Of a DNA stretch of 41,748 nucleotides, positions 6,528-14,288 are shown piece by piece. A model generated the notes under the pieces. It was not told where the DNA came from. It worked only from the letters and a program-made list of their open reading frames with translations, and did no database searches. Location: the NCBI GenBank assembly GCA_041665305.1, contig JBAYJD010000027.1, forward strand, positions 1 to 41,748. The letters are read 5' to 3'. Numbering within the stretch: position 1 is the first letter of the stretch; each line of letters begins with the position of its first letter. Position numbers and translations under genes: made by a program. Source of the stretch: YA12-FULL-51-18 sp041665305. Its GTDB lineage: Bacteria > Elusimicrobiota > Elusimicrobia > Elusimicrobiales > UBA9959.

Positions 6528-8975
6528 TCATTCCGGGGTGAGCCGCCGTTCCCTTTTGTTCCGTTCGCGCATCCGTAGCGCGCCGGAAAAGCATTTTTTG
6601 ACGCAAAGCGAGCAGCCGACGCACCTGGAGGCGTCGACTACGGGGACCTTGCGCTTGTCCAGGCTGACGGCCAGATAGCCGCAGCGCAGGCAGTTGCCGC
6701 AGTGCAGGCACAGGCCGGCGTCGGCTTCCGGGATGCCTTTTACCGCCGAAAGGTTCATGAAGTCCGTGACGGGGTCCGGCAGGGCCAGCCCGATAAGCTC
6801 GTCCACCGATCCGAGGCCTTTTTCCTCCAGCAGATGGCTGAGCCCCCAATTCAGTTCGTTGATGACGCCCAAGCCGTGTTTCATCACGATCGTGCAGAAC
6901 TGCACCGAGCCCGCGCCCAGGGCCAGGAAACGGGCGGCGGCTTTGTAATCCATCGCCCCGCCGTTCCCGGAGATCGGGACCTTAAGTTTTGAAGCCTTGG
7001 CTATGGTCAGGTTGCTGATGGGCGCCACGCCCTCGCCGCTCATTCCCACGATCATGCCTTCCTCCCACGGGCCTTTGCCCTTGCGGAAAGCGAGAGCGGG
7101 GAAGGAATTGGCCAGCGTAATGCCTGCTTTTTTGCGCGGGTATTTTTCATAGACCTTGCGGATAGCGTCCACCACCTGGTAAATGGAGGTCACGGCTCCG
7201 GTCAGTTTGAAGAGCTTGGGGATCTCCGGGTCGGAAATTTCCATGACCCAGCCGATGATCCTGGCCGCGAGTTCCGGGTCCTGCGAAACGATGTCGCCTT
7301 TAGTGCCGTCCCCGCCCTGCGGGCAGGAGAGCGAATATTCCACGGCCATGGCCCCGGCCCGTTCAAGTTTCAGCGTATTGGCCTGCCAGGTTTTGCGGTC
7401 GGCCTTGTCGTTGGCGGTCACGGGGCCGCCGGTGGACGCCGCGGTCAGGCGGTCGGGATATTCTTTAACCAGCTTCGCCACTTCGCGGCATACGCGGTCA
7501 AGAGAGTGCCCCGAGACATTGTCGGAATTGCCGTAGGTGGAATCGTTGAAGGTGACCATATATTCCGAGGGAATATGAATAGCCAGGCCGTCGAAAGCGG
7601 TTTTCATCACGACCCCGGGCCAGCCCGCCTCATAGGCCGCCTTCACCTGCGCGTAGCCGTCGGTATGGGGGGCGGCCGAGAGGAGAAAGGGGGAACTGAG
7701 CCTGCGGCCGAAAAAGTCGACGCTCAGGTCCACGGGCAGCAGGTCGCGGCCCGCCAGCACCGTAGTGCTTTTCCGGTCGTCGGGAATGGAAGGCTTTTTC
7801 CCGCCCTGCATGAAAGCGTGGGCCGCCAGCGCGGCGTTCTTGCCGGAAGCGGAACTTTCTACCACGGTGGCCGCGCCGTTGCGGCAGTCTCCCGCCAGGA
7901 ACACGCCTTTGCGCCTCGGGTCTTCCAAGACCGGGAGGTTCTTAATGGCCAGGATCGTAAAACCTATATCCGCCCGCGTTTGTTCCGTGCCGGGGATGTC
8001 TTTCGCCTTGCCGTCGAGGCGGATTATCCCGATCCCTTTCCCGCCTCCGTGTATCGCCGTTATGCGGCTTCGGGCGTTTATATTGATCCCGGCTTTGAGT
8101 ATGCCGCGCAGTTCGTGTTCCGGCAGTTGTATGCCGCCTATGTCCTTACGGGTGAAGATCTCGGCTGAGGCGGCGCCCCGCTCCAGCGCCTTCGCGGCGC
8201 AGTCGGCGGCGACGGCGCCGCCGCCTATTACGGCCACGGACAGTCCCCGGACCTTGTATTTTTTGAAATTACGCAGGTATTCCACGCCTTCCACGCCGAG
8301 TTCTTCGCCTGCGATGCCCAGTTTTATCTGCGAGTCGACTCCCGCGGCGGCGATAACGGCGTCGTAGGTCTTTAACAGGGTTTCCGGGGTTTTGACCTTC
8401 CTGCCCGTCAGGATGGAAATATCGCCCAGGTTTTTTAAAAATTCCAGTTCGGTGCGCAGGATCTCTTTCGGAAAGCGCGCGTCCGGTATCAGGTTGCAGG
8501 CGCCGCCGGCCTTTTTTTCTTTTTCAAAAACATCCACTTTGTACCCGAGCTGGGCCAGCACCGCCGCGGCGGCGAGGCCGGCGGGGCCCGAACCGATGAC
8601 CGCCGTTCTTTTGCCGTTGGGTTTCGCCTTTTTAAAGCCGCCCATTACGCCCAGTTCCTTGGCTTTCCGGATTATGGCGGCCTGGACGGCCGGGATGTTT
8701 ATCGGGTTGTCGAAAAGTTTCCTGGAGCAGGCTTTTACGCAGAAACAATCGGGGCAGACGGCCCCGCAGACGCCGCCGAACGGGTTGCTTCCCATTATAA
8801 GTTTGGCCGCGCGTTTGAAGTCCGAATTTTCCATCAGGCGCGCCGCCATGATGAAATCGGCGGGGGAGCAGTCCGCCGGGCAGGCGGCCTTGCATGGCTT
8901 TTCTTCGCAATAAATACAGCGGTCCATTTCCGCTTTAAGCTGGGCGTCGGACAGGAATTTGAATTTTTCGGGCAT
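6528..8975 (-). CDS. Single-chain PreT-PreA fusion, dihydropyrimidine-dehydrogenase-like flavoprotein
   Basis: An 815-residue protein combining what are usually two bacterial subunits. Residues 20-83 hold the N-terminal cluster-binding cysteines (CIYCEEKPCKAACPADC, then CGAVCPDCFCVKAC). An FAD Rossmann motif IGSGPAGLAAA is near 127-137, an NAD(P) motif VIGGGAVAADCAA near 260, and a flavin motif FLAGDCRNGAA near 370. From about 430 a dihydroorotate-dehydrogenase-like FMN barrel follows (SAAPHTDGYAQVKAAYEAGW, SLSCPQGGDG, GNGGAMDYKAAARFLALGA). The C-terminus has a ferredoxin domain with CLHCGNCLRC and CVGCSLCVKKC. The domain order is that of eukaryotic DPD. The residue at the place of the mammalian active-site cysteine appears not to be Cys, so the substrate may not be uracil/thymine. 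It is the first gene of the operon with ssnA. Confidence 0.85.
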   Translation of the reverse strand: MPEKFKFLSDAQLKAEMDRCIYCEEKPCKAACPADCSPADFIMAARLMENSDFKRAAKLIMGSNPFGGVCGAVCPDCFCVKACSRKLFDNPINIPAVQAAIIRKAKELGVMGGFKKAKPNGKRTAVIGSGPAGLAAAAVLAQLGYKVDVFEKEKKAGGACNLIPDARFPKEILRTELEFLKNLGDISILTGRKVKTPETLLKTYDAVIAAAGVDSQIKLGIAGEELGVEGVEYLRNFKKYKVRGLSVAVIGGGAVAADCAAKALERGAASAEIFTRKDIGGIQLPEHELRGILKAGININARSRITAIHGGGKGIGIIRLDGKAKDIPGTEQTRADIGFTILAIKNLPVLEDPRRKGVFLAGDCRNGAATVVESSASGKNAALAAHAFMQGGKKPSIPDDRKSTTVLAGRDLLPVDLSVDFFGRRLSSPFLLSAAPHTDGYAQVKAAYEAGWPGVVMKTAFDGLAIHIPSEYMVTFNDSTYGNSDNVSGHSLDRVCREVAKLVKEYPDRLTAASTGGPVTANDKADRKTWQANTLKLERAGAMAVEYSLSCPQGGDGTKGDIVSQDPELAARIIGWVMEISDPEIPKLFKLTGAVTSIYQVVDAIRKVYEKYPRKKAGITLANSFPALAFRKGKGPWEEGMIVGMSGEGVAPISNLTIAKASKLKVPISGNGGAMDYKAAARFLALGAGSVQFCTIVMKHGLGVINELNWGLSHLLEEKGLGSVDELIGLALPDPVTDFMNLSAVKGIPEADAGLCLHCGNCLRCGYLAVSLDKRKVPVVDASRCVGCSLCVKKCFSGALRMRERNKRERRLTPE

Positions 8976-9000
8976 GGCGGTCTCCGTGGCAACGAACCTG

Positions 9001-9028
9001 ATAATATAGATTCTATAATTTTTCTCAA
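9001..9028 (-). promoter_or_regulatory. Probable promoter of the preTA-ssnA-dapL operon
   Basis: On the minus strand TTGAGA (complement of 9023-9028) is followed after 16 bases by TATTAT (complement of 9001-9006), close to sigma-70 consensus. The start codon at 8975 is about 25 bases downstream of the -10 box, leaving a short leader. Confidence 0.45.
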
Positions 9029-9047
9029 TTCCGTGGACAGTCTATCT

Positions 9048-9076
9048 CCAAAAAATCAGTAATACTGATTTTTTGG
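9048..9076. promoter_or_regulatory. Perfect 13-bp dyad in the divergent intergenic region
   Basis: CCAAAAAATCAGT (9048-9060) and ACTGATTTTTTGG (9064-9076) are exact inverse complements around AAT. The dyad lies between the divergent DPD-like and 8-oxoguanine deaminase genes, 20 bases upstream of the proposed minus-strand -35 box. A shared operator is the attractive reading; the A/T-rich outer stem with six Ts could also work as a weak bidirectional terminator. Confidence 0.5.
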
Positions 9077-9158
9077 GACGGTGAAAAATGTTTTGACGGG
9101 ACTTTCGCCTTGCATGAGTTTTGTTGGGGAACTTGCCCATATCGACAAGGCAATTTAG

Positions 9159-9183
9159 TAAAATGTCGTTTTACGACACTTTA
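9159..9183. repeat. Dispersed palindromic element (CG-TTTTA-CG family)
   Basis: TAAAATGTCG at 9159-9168, loop TTTTA, then CGACACTTTA at 9174-9183: a 10-bp stem with one mismatch. It ends 2 bases before the Shine-Dalgarno AAGGAG of the 8-oxoguanine deaminase gene, so in this location it lies in the 5' leader. It shares sequence with 12501-12525 and 33641-33665. Confidence 0.65.
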
Positions 9184-9195
9184 TAAGGAGTTCTT

Positions 9196-10569
9196 ATGGC
9201 CTATAGATCCATACTGATAAAGAACGCTCTGGCGCTGGCCACGATGGACGGCGAGGGCCGCGAAATAAAAGGCGGCGAAGTCTATATAGAGGGGCCGGAG
9301 ATAAAAAAGATCGGCAAGGGGCTTAAGGTCGGGGCCGATCTCATTATAGACGCGAAAAATTGCGTGGTCCTGCCCGGTTTCGTGAACACTCATCATCATC
9401 TTTACCAGACGCTGACCAGAAATCTGCCGGCCGTGCAGGACGCCAAGCTTTTCGACTGGCTTGTGTACCTTTATGGGATCTGGCGGCATATCTCCCCGGA
9501 GGCCGTTTACGCCAGCGCCCAGACCGGCCTGGGGGAACTGCTCCTCACCGGCTGCACCACCAGCGCCGACCATCTTTATCTTTTCCCCAAAAAGAACAGC
9601 GGCCTTTTTATCGATACGCAGATAGAAGCCGCGCGGGAAATAGGCATCCGTTTCCATCCGGCCCGCGGCTCCATGTCGCGCGGCCGTTCCAAGGGCGGCC
9701 TGCCGCCGGATTCGGTGGTGCAGAGCGAAGACCACATCATGAAGGATTGCGAACGGCTGGTGCATAAATTCCGCGATAACGGCAAATTCCCCATGACGCG
9801 GCTGGCGCTGGCGCCGTGTTCTCCCTTTTCCGTCACCACCGAACTGCTTAAGCTTACCGCCGAGATGGCGAAAAAATGGGGCGTACGGATGCATACGCAT
9901 CTGGCCGAGACGAAGGATGAAGAGGCTTTCTGCCGGAAACTTTTTAAAATGCGGCCGCTGGATTATATGGAATCGGTGGGCTGGGTTTCGGAGGGTAACG
10001 CCTGGTTCGCGCACTGCGTCTATATTAACGGGAAAGAGGCGGCAAGAATGGGCCGGACCGGAACCGGAGTGGCCCACTGCCCGTCTTCCAATCTGCGCCT
10101 CGGCTCCGGCATCGCGCCCGTGAGGATGTTCCTGGACAATAAAGTGCCGGTAGGCCTGGCCGTGGACGGCTCCGCCTCCAACGACAGTTCCGATATGCTG
10201 GGCGAACTGCGGCAATGTATGCTGGTGCACCGCGTCGGCTCCGGCGCCGGGTCCATGCCCGCGCGCGAGGTTTTTAAAATAGCCACCCGCGGCGGCGCCG
10301 AAGTCCTGGGCCGCCGGGATATAGGCTCCATAGAACCGGGCAAAGCCGCGGACCTGGCGATCTTCGATGTGAGCGGGCTGGATTTCGCCGGTTCAGGCTC
10401 CGATCCCCTGGCGTCCCTGCTCTTCTGCGGCGCCGGCCACAGGACCAAATATACGATCGTGAACGGCAGGCTCGTGGTCAGGGACGGCAGGCTGGTCAAC
10501 ATAGACGAGTTCAAGCTTGCCGAACGCGCCAACAGGCTCTCCAGGCGGTTGATTGAAAAGGCCGGATAA
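9196..10569 (+). CDS. 8-oxoguanine deaminase
   Basis: A 457-residue amidohydrolase, most like 8-oxoguanine deaminase (EC 3.5.4.32), which converts 8-oxoguanine to urate and ammonia. Diagnostic stretches are PGFVNTHHHLYQTLTRNLP near residues 61-79, LLTGCTTSADHLYLFP, RGSMSRGRSKGGLPPDSVV, LALAPCSPFSVTTELL, MHTHLAETKDEEAFC, GVAHCPSSNLRLGSGI and LAVDGSASNDSSD; the SMSxGRxxGGLPPDSVVQ block is typical of this family and not of atrazine or guanine deaminases. ATG 9196 is preceded by AAGGAG. MocA begins one base after its stop codon, so nucleobase deamination and Mo-cofactor maturation are coupled. Urate would be a substrate for the reductive enzymes encoded nearby (inference). Confidence 0.88.
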   Translation: MAYRSILIKNALALATMDGEGREIKGGEVYIEGPEIKKIGKGLKVGADLIIDAKNCVVLPGFVNTHHHLYQTLTRNLPAVQDAKLFDWLVYLYGIWRHISPEAVYASAQTGLGELLLTGCTTSADHLYLFPKKNSGLFIDTQIEAAREIGIRFHPARGSMSRGRSKGGLPPDSVVQSEDHIMKDCERLVHKFRDNGKFPMTRLALAPCSPFSVTTELLKLTAEMAKKWGVRMHTHLAETKDEEAFCRKLFKMRPLDYMESVGWVSEGNAWFAHCVYINGKEAARMGRTGTGVAHCPSSNLRLGSGIAPVRMFLDNKVPVGLAVDGSASNDSSDMLGELRQCMLVHRVGSGAGSMPAREVFKIATRGGAEVLGRRDIGSIEPGKAADLAIFDVSGLDFAGSGSDPLASLLFCGAGHRTKYTIVNGRLVVRDGRLVNIDEFKLAERANRLSRRLIEKAG

Positions 10570-10570
10570 T

Positions 10571-11203
10571 ATGATAACGGCGCTGGTGCTTGCCGGCGGC
10601 GGTTCCTCCAGGATGGGGCGGACCAAGGCGCTGCTGGAGTATGGCGGGAGAACTTTCCTTGAAACGGTCTGCGCCGGGGCGGCGTCGATCCCGGCGAGAG
10701 AAACGATAGTCGTGCTTGGCAGGAGTCGGGCGGAAGTACTTGCCGCGTGGAAGCCGGGAAAAATAAAAGTGGCTTTCAACGAGACCCCTGAACTGGGCCA
10801 GATCTCTTCGGTCCGGGCCGGGCTTGAACTGGCCGCTCCGGACGCCGAAGCCGCGATGATCTGCCTGGTCGACCAGCCCCTTATAAAGCCGGAAACCTAT
10901 GAACAGATAGCCGGTTTCTGGCGCTCTCATAAAGAATCCCTCGTGATCCCCAAATGCGTCAGGACCGGCGCGGCCGGCCCTCCAGCCCTCCGATCCTCAG
11001 ATCCTCTATTTTACAAACGCGGCCACCCGATCCTTATTCCGCGAAAATATTTTCAGCTCTGTTTCGACGGTCCGCACGACAAGGGACTGCACTGGGTCAC
11101 GCATCATCCGTCCGTAAAGGTCCTGGACCTGGCGGTGGACGACGACGGCGTCATCCGCGACTTTGATACTCCGGAGGAGTATCAAAATTTATGTTCCCCA
11201 TAA
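10571..11203 (+). CDS. mocA: MocA/MobA-family nucleotidyltransferase (molybdenum cofactor cytidylyltransferase)
   Basis: A 210-residue NTP transferase with the Rossmann-like signature LVLAGGGSSRMGRTKALLEY at residues 6-25, the substrate/metal-binding region MICLVDQPLIKPET (near 96-109) and GHPILIPRKYF. MocA proteins add CMP to molybdopterin to make the MCD cofactor used by xanthine dehydrogenases, which agrees with two such enzymes encoded downstream. ATG 10571 follows the previous stop by one base; an upstream in-frame TTG at 10553 would overlap the deaminase. Translationally coupled with its neighbours: it overlaps the permease gene by 13 bases. A CTP/GTP choice cannot be made from sequence alone. 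Confidence 0.85.
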   Translation: MITALVLAGGGSSRMGRTKALLEYGGRTFLETVCAGAASIPARETIVVLGRSRAEVLAAWKPGKIKVAFNETPELGQISSVRAGLELAAPDAEAAMICLVDQPLIKPETYEQIAGFWRSHKESLVIPKCVRTGAAGPPALRSSDPLFYKRGHPILIPRKYFQLCFDGPHDKGLHWVTHHPSVKVLDLAVDDDGVIRDFDTPEEYQNLCSP

Positions 11204-12420
11204 TAGTTCTTATTCTTATTTTTCTGCTTATTGCCGTGAGGCAGGTGGGAAATTTCCGTCTGCAAATATGGCAGATCATGACGGCTGGAGCGTCCGCTGT
11301 GGTGTTGTCCGGCGACCTGAGTCCGGCGGAGGCCTTGCGCGCGGTGGACCCGGATGTCATGCTTTTTTTATTCGGCATGTTCGTGACGGGGGCCGCTCTT
11401 GAACTGAGCGGTTATCTGGCGCACCTGGAATATTCATTCTTCAAGCGGGCGGGCTCGCTGGACCAGTTGGTGTTTTTTGTGCTTTTCGGCTCGGCTTTCG
11501 CCTCCGCCGCGCTGATGAACGATACTCTGGCCATTATCGGCACGCCGGTGGTTCTGCTGCTGGCTAAAAAGCACGGGATGTCCCCCAAACTCCTGCTGCT
11601 TGCGCTGGCTTTCGGCGTCACCATCGGCAGCGTGATGAGCCCTATCGGAAACCCCCAGAACCTGCTGGTGGCCGTGAAAGGCGGCGTGGCCGCGCCCTTC
11701 CTGACTTTTTTAAAATATCTTTTCCTGCCCACGCTCCTGAACCTGTTCGCCGCTTTTTTCCTGCTGAAGGTCATGTACAGGCCGCACTTTTCCGCCGGTC
11801 GGCTGGCGCATTCCCAGGAGCCGATAAAGGACCGTCGTCTTGGTCTTCTTTCCAGAGCCTCGCTTGCGGTCCTGGGTGTTATGATAACCGTTAAGGTCCT
11901 GGCGGTTTACCTGTCGCCCGCGGCCGACTTTAAGCTCACCTATATCGCGCTGGCGGCTATGCTGCCCCCGCTTCTTTTCAGCTCCCGGAGGCTGGAACTC
12001 CTTAAAAAAACGGACTGGAGCACCCTTGTTTTTTTCGCGGCCATGTTCATCCTTATGAAAAGCGTGTGGAATACCGGTTTTTTTCAGAGGGGTATGGCGC
12101 GGACGGGTTTTGGGCTGGCCTCGACGCCGATGATCCTGGCCGTGAGCGTGATCGTAAGCCAGTTGATTTCAAATGTGCCGCTGGTCGCGCTGTACCTGCC
12201 GGCACTTTTGCGTGCGGGCGCCGGGGTCCCCGGACTGATGGCTTTGGCCGCGGGTTCCACCATTGCCGGCAATCTGTTCATCCTGGGCGCGGCCAGCAAT
12301 GTCATCATTATCCAGGCCGCCGAGAAAAAAACCGGTGCGACCCTGACTTTTTTTGAATTCGCCCGCGTCGGCGTCCCGCTCACGATCATCAACGCGGCGG
12401 TCTATTGGCTTTTTCTGTAA
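11191..12420 (+). CDS. SLC13/ArsB-type anion permease
   Basis: A 409-residue integral membrane protein with about ten hydrophobic spans. It has the duplicated structure of the ion-transporter superfamily: ASAALMNDTLAIIGTPVV and TIGSVMSPIGNPQNLLVAV in the first half, VSQLISNVPLVALYLPAL and GSTIAGNLFILGAASNVIII in the second, which line the anion/cation sites of ArsB, NhaD and SLC13 proteins. Likely an inner-membrane carrier for a small anion (carboxylate, sulfate-like oxyanion or arsenite); the substrate is unknown. Its start overlaps mocA by 13 bases, so molybdate, urate or another purine product are tempting guesses, but none is shown. Confidence 0.8.
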   Translation: MFPIIVLILIFLLIAVRQVGNFRLQIWQIMTAGASAVVLSGDLSPAEALRAVDPDVMLFLFGMFVTGAALELSGYLAHLEYSFFKRAGSLDQLVFFVLFGSAFASAALMNDTLAIIGTPVVLLLAKKHGMSPKLLLLALAFGVTIGSVMSPIGNPQNLLVAVKGGVAAPFLTFLKYLFLPTLLNLFAAFFLLKVMYRPHFSAGRLAHSQEPIKDRRLGLLSRASLAVLGVMITVKVLAVYLSPAADFKLTYIALAAMLPPLLFSSRRLELLKKTDWSTLVFFAAMFILMKSVWNTGFFQRGMARTGFGLASTPMILAVSVIVSQLISNVPLVALYLPALLRAGAGVPGLMALAAGSTIAGNLFILGAASNVIIIQAAEKKTGATLTFFEFARVGVPLTIINAAVYWLFL

Positions 12421-12425
12421 CGGCC

Positions 12426-12450
12426 GAACACCGCCCAATGGGCGGTGTTC
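12426..12450 (+). terminator. Hairpin after the permease gene
   Basis: GAACACCGCCC (12426-12436) and GGGCGGTGTTC (12440-12450) make a perfect 11-bp stem with an AAT loop, starting 6 bases after the permease stop codon. There is no T-tract, so transcript 3'-end protection is as likely as intrinsic termination. Confidence 0.55.
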
Positions 12451-12462
12451 GCGCCTTCAACT

Positions 12463-12525
12463 CCGACACGGGGATGGATAAAGCCCCGTGTCGGGTACGA
12501 TAAAATGCCGTTTTACGGCATTTTA
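12463..12525. repeat. Compound palindromic repeat, full-length copy
   Basis: Two hairpins in series. The first is CCGACACGGGG (12463-12473) with CCCCGTGTCGG (12484-12494), 11 bp perfect. A GTACG linker follows, then TAAAATGCCG (12501-12510), TTTTA, CGGCATTTTA (12516-12525), 10 bp perfect. The same two-hairpin layout with the same CTCCGxCAxGGGG, GTACG and TAAAA landmarks recurs at 33601-33665. On the minus strand the TAA at the edge of the second hairpin is the stop codon of the gene at 12523. Sitting between convergent genes, it probably works as a bidirectional terminator or REP-like element. Confidence 0.75.
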
Positions 12526-13065
12526 TTGGATCCGTTCCTTAACGGCTTCCAGCAAAGTTTCGGTCCGCGCCAGCTGCCTTTTCAGTTCTTCGCGTTCTTT
12601 GAGCGCGCTTTTGTAGTTCTTCGTCCAGGCTTCGTCGGCGCTCATATTCGGGTGATAGGCGACCGGGTCGAAACTGTGGTAATTCAACAGCTGCCTGTCG
12701 GCGTTGTGCAGCAAGAGGGTGACGCCTGCAACGCTTTTCTTCAGGTCCGCCTTGGCCATTTTCAGGGCGGTCCCGTCTCCCGACTGTTTGATCTCCTTGC
12801 ACAGCAGCGAGAAGACGACGGTTTCATCCTGGCCCGGTTTCCAGTCCATAAGTTCAACACCGCCTCTCCATTCCCCGACCAGAGTGGTCAGATATGCCTG
12901 TTTAACTTCGACTTCTACCGCCGAGGCGGGATCGGCGCACCCGCTGTTAAGGATCGCGGGGTGTATATCCTTTGCGGTGATCGTGTTCAGCACAAAGTTT
13001 TCGGCCCGCGCCGCGCCGGATACGGCTACAAGCGCCGTTGCGATAGCGAACATGGTTTTCTTCAT
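12523..13065 (-). CDS. Exported protein of unknown function
   Basis: A 180-residue protein I do not recognise. Residues 1-21 (MKKTMFAIATALVAVSGAARA) are a classic Sec signal peptide with an ARA-E cleavage site. The mature part contains a VEVKQAYLTTLVGEWRGGVEL segment and GQDETVVFSLLCKEIKQ, and ends with a charged likely coiled coil from about residue 145 (NYKSALKEREELKRQLARTETLLEAV). Two cysteines (near 43 and 88) could form a periplasmic disulfide. The stop codon lies in the palindromic repeat at 12516-12525. It follows, on the same strand, the cysteine-repeat protein gene at 13243-13959, so co-expression is possible. Confidence 0.7.
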   Translation of the reverse strand: MKKTMFAIATALVAVSGAARAENFVLNTITAKDIHPAILNSGCADPASAVEVEVKQAYLTTLVGEWRGGVELMDWKPGQDETVVFSLLCKEIKQSGDGTALKMAKADLKKSVAGVTLLLHNADRQLLNYHSFDPVAYHPNMSADEAWTKNYKSALKEREELKRQLARTETLLEAVKERIQ

Positions 13066-13242
13066 TTTAAGTCTCCTTATTAATGCGACTGTCGTTGTAA
13101 GGAAGTTCCGTTAAGTCCGGCTCCCTCATGGTAAGTTTAGCGCGCGCTTCCAGGAAGCACATGGACATATAGGTCCCATTCTGGTGGAATAATGTCCGTA
13201 CAAACATAGGCCTTTGGGGCTCTTTTTGGGGCACAGAACCGT

Positions 13243-13959
13243 TTAAAAATTTACGCTTCTTCCGCCGCAGGCCACTTGCCCGCTTGAACTTTGATAACAA
13301 TCATTCGTCCCGCCGCCGCAAGCTACCGTCTGTCCGTTGGAGGACTGTGCGCAATAATCCGCCCGGCCGCCGCAAACTACAGCCTGCCCGTTGGAGGGTT
13401 GCGCGCAATAAGTCGCATAGCTGGAGCAAGCTACAGTCTGTCCGTCGGAGGACTGTGCGCAATAATCCGCCCGGCCGCCGCAAACTACAGCCTGTCCGTT
13501 GGAGGGCTGTACGCAATAAGTCGCCCGGCCGCCGCAAACTACAGCCTGTCCGTTGGAGGGCTGTACGCAATAATCCGCCCGGCCGCCGCAGGCTACAGCT
13601 TGTCCGTTGGAGGGCTGCGCGCAATAAGTCGCCCGGCCGCCGCAAACTACAGCCTGTCCGTTGGAGGGCTGTACGCAATAAGTCGCCTGGCCGCCGCAGG
13701 CTACAGTCTGTCCATTGGAGGACTGCGCGCAATAAGTCGCATGTCTGCCGCAAGTAACAGTAGTTCCGGCGCCGTCTTGGTAACATTCGTAAGCGTTCGG
13801 CATTCCCATAGCCGCAACGGCCGCGGCAGGCGCAACCGGCGCAACGGCCGCGACTGGCGCAACAGGCGCAACGGCTGCGACAGGCGCAACCGGCGCTGAA
13901 AGCGCGTAAATCGGGAATATTACTATTGATGCTATTGCGAACAAAAATGACTTATTCAT
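13243..13959 (-). CDS. Exported cysteine-rich 18-residue tandem-repeat protein
   Basis: A 238-residue protein with no family I recognise. Residues 1-22 are a signal peptide (MNKSFLFAIASIVIFPIYAL), followed by an Ala/Pro/Val low-complexity linker of repeating VAPVAP units to about residue 50. From about 58 to the end run about ten 18-residue repeats with consensus GGRATYCVQPSNGQAVVC: eight near-perfect, the first and last degenerate. Each repeat has two cysteines ten residues apart, plus conserved Y, Q, NGQ and GG. Such regularity suggests a disulfide- or metal-stabilised solenoid outside the cytoplasm. The ATG at 13959 has AGGAG upstream. The underlying DNA is a 54-bp minisatellite, so copy number may vary between strains. 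Confidence 0.85.
   Translation of the reverse strand: MNKSFLFAIASIVIFPIYALSAPVAPVAAVAPVAPVAAVAPVAPAAAVAAMGMPNAYECYQDGAGTTVTCGRHATYCAQSSNGQTVACGGQATYCVQPSNGQAVVCGGRATYCAQPSNGQAVACGGRADYCVQPSNGQAVVCGGRATYCVQPSNGQAVVCGGRADYCAQSSDGQTVACSSYATYCAQPSNGQAVVCGGRADYCAQSSNGQTVACGGGTNDCYQSSSGQVACGGRSVNF
13280..13760. repeat. 54-bp coding minisatellite
   Basis: About nine tandem units of 54 bp encode the 18-residue repeats of the exported protein at 13243-13959. Several neighbouring units differ at only a few bases, for example those around 13490-13570, pointing to recent duplication or homogenisation. Confidence 0.88.
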
Positions 13960-14015
13960 TATTAACTCCTATGAGTTTATGTTTGCCCACAGTGGTGTCT
14001 CGCAGGCATAATGGT

Positions 14016-14043
14016 AGTATAAGGTTTTGCCGAATGGCTGCAA
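14016..14043 (-). promoter_or_regulatory. Possible promoter of the cysteine-repeat protein gene
   Basis: On the minus strand TTGCAG (complement of 14038-14043) and TATACT (complement of 14016-14021) are 16 bases apart. Transcription would start near 14009, giving a leader of about 50 bases. The -35 match is weak. Confidence 0.3.
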
Positions 14044-14190
14044 AGGGCTGAATGACCTCGGAAATAGAGGCAATGGGCCCGCAAATCCATAGGCATTTTG
14101 GTCTTGGGAAATCGCAAAAATAAGGTAAAACAGAAGATGTAAACTCGTTTTTGGAGTAGCAGAAATCGCATCGTGGAAATAAATCACGAA

Positions 14191-14209
14191 GGGCTCAATA
14201 ATTGAGCCC
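14191..14209. promoter_or_regulatory. Perfect dyad upstream of the xdhC transcript
   Basis: GGGCTCAA-TAA-TTGAGCCC is an 8-bp perfect inverted repeat located 25 bases before a TATAAT box (14234-14239). Position and symmetry fit a repressor/activator operator; a terminator is less likely because no T-tract follows on either strand. Confidence 0.4.
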
Positions 14210-14288
14210 GGTGGGTTTGGCGCCGATAATTTATATAATATAGTCGCGATTCCGGATCATAGGATACTGTCATCATGAGGTGGCTGTT

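Larger units (their letters stand above)
13960..14288. other. Non-coding region between divergent genes
   Basis: No convincing gene: short reading frames here have neither a good start context nor recognisable content. It holds the proposed promoter of the cysteine-repeat gene (14016-14043), a small hairpin TCGTG...CACGA at about 14171-14189, a palindrome GGGCTCAATAATTGAGCCC at 14191-14209, and a TATAAT at 14234-14239 that could serve the zinc-ribbon/xdhC transcript, although no good -35 box is visible for it. Confidence 0.5.

Noticed and set aside
5345..6541. Long plus-strand frame (398 codons) opposite ssnA
   Set aside because: Antisense to a well-supported gene and with a composition typical of GC-rich shadow frames; no recognisable domain.
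9181..10230. Minus-strand frame opposite 8-oxoguanine deaminase
   Set aside because: Antisense shadow of a gene with clear catalytic motifs; no ribosome-binding site or domain.
13067..13300. Small minus-strand frame between the two exported-protein genes
   Set aside because: Overlaps the end of the repeat-protein gene, has a skewed composition and no identifiable features.
13280..13760. Possible CRISPR array
   Set aside because: Units are contiguous with no unique spacers, the period is 54 bp, and the region is coding.
13284..13899. Long open frames on the plus strand and in another minus-strand frame across the 54-bp repeats
   Set aside because: They are shadows: a stop-free 54-bp unit repeated in tandem opens several frames at once. 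Only the 13243-13959 frame has a signal peptide, a good ribosome-binding site and a sensible repeat.
13969..14187. 72-codon minus-strand frame upstream of the cysteine-repeat gene
   Set aside because: Would cover that gene's probable promoter and has no good start context.
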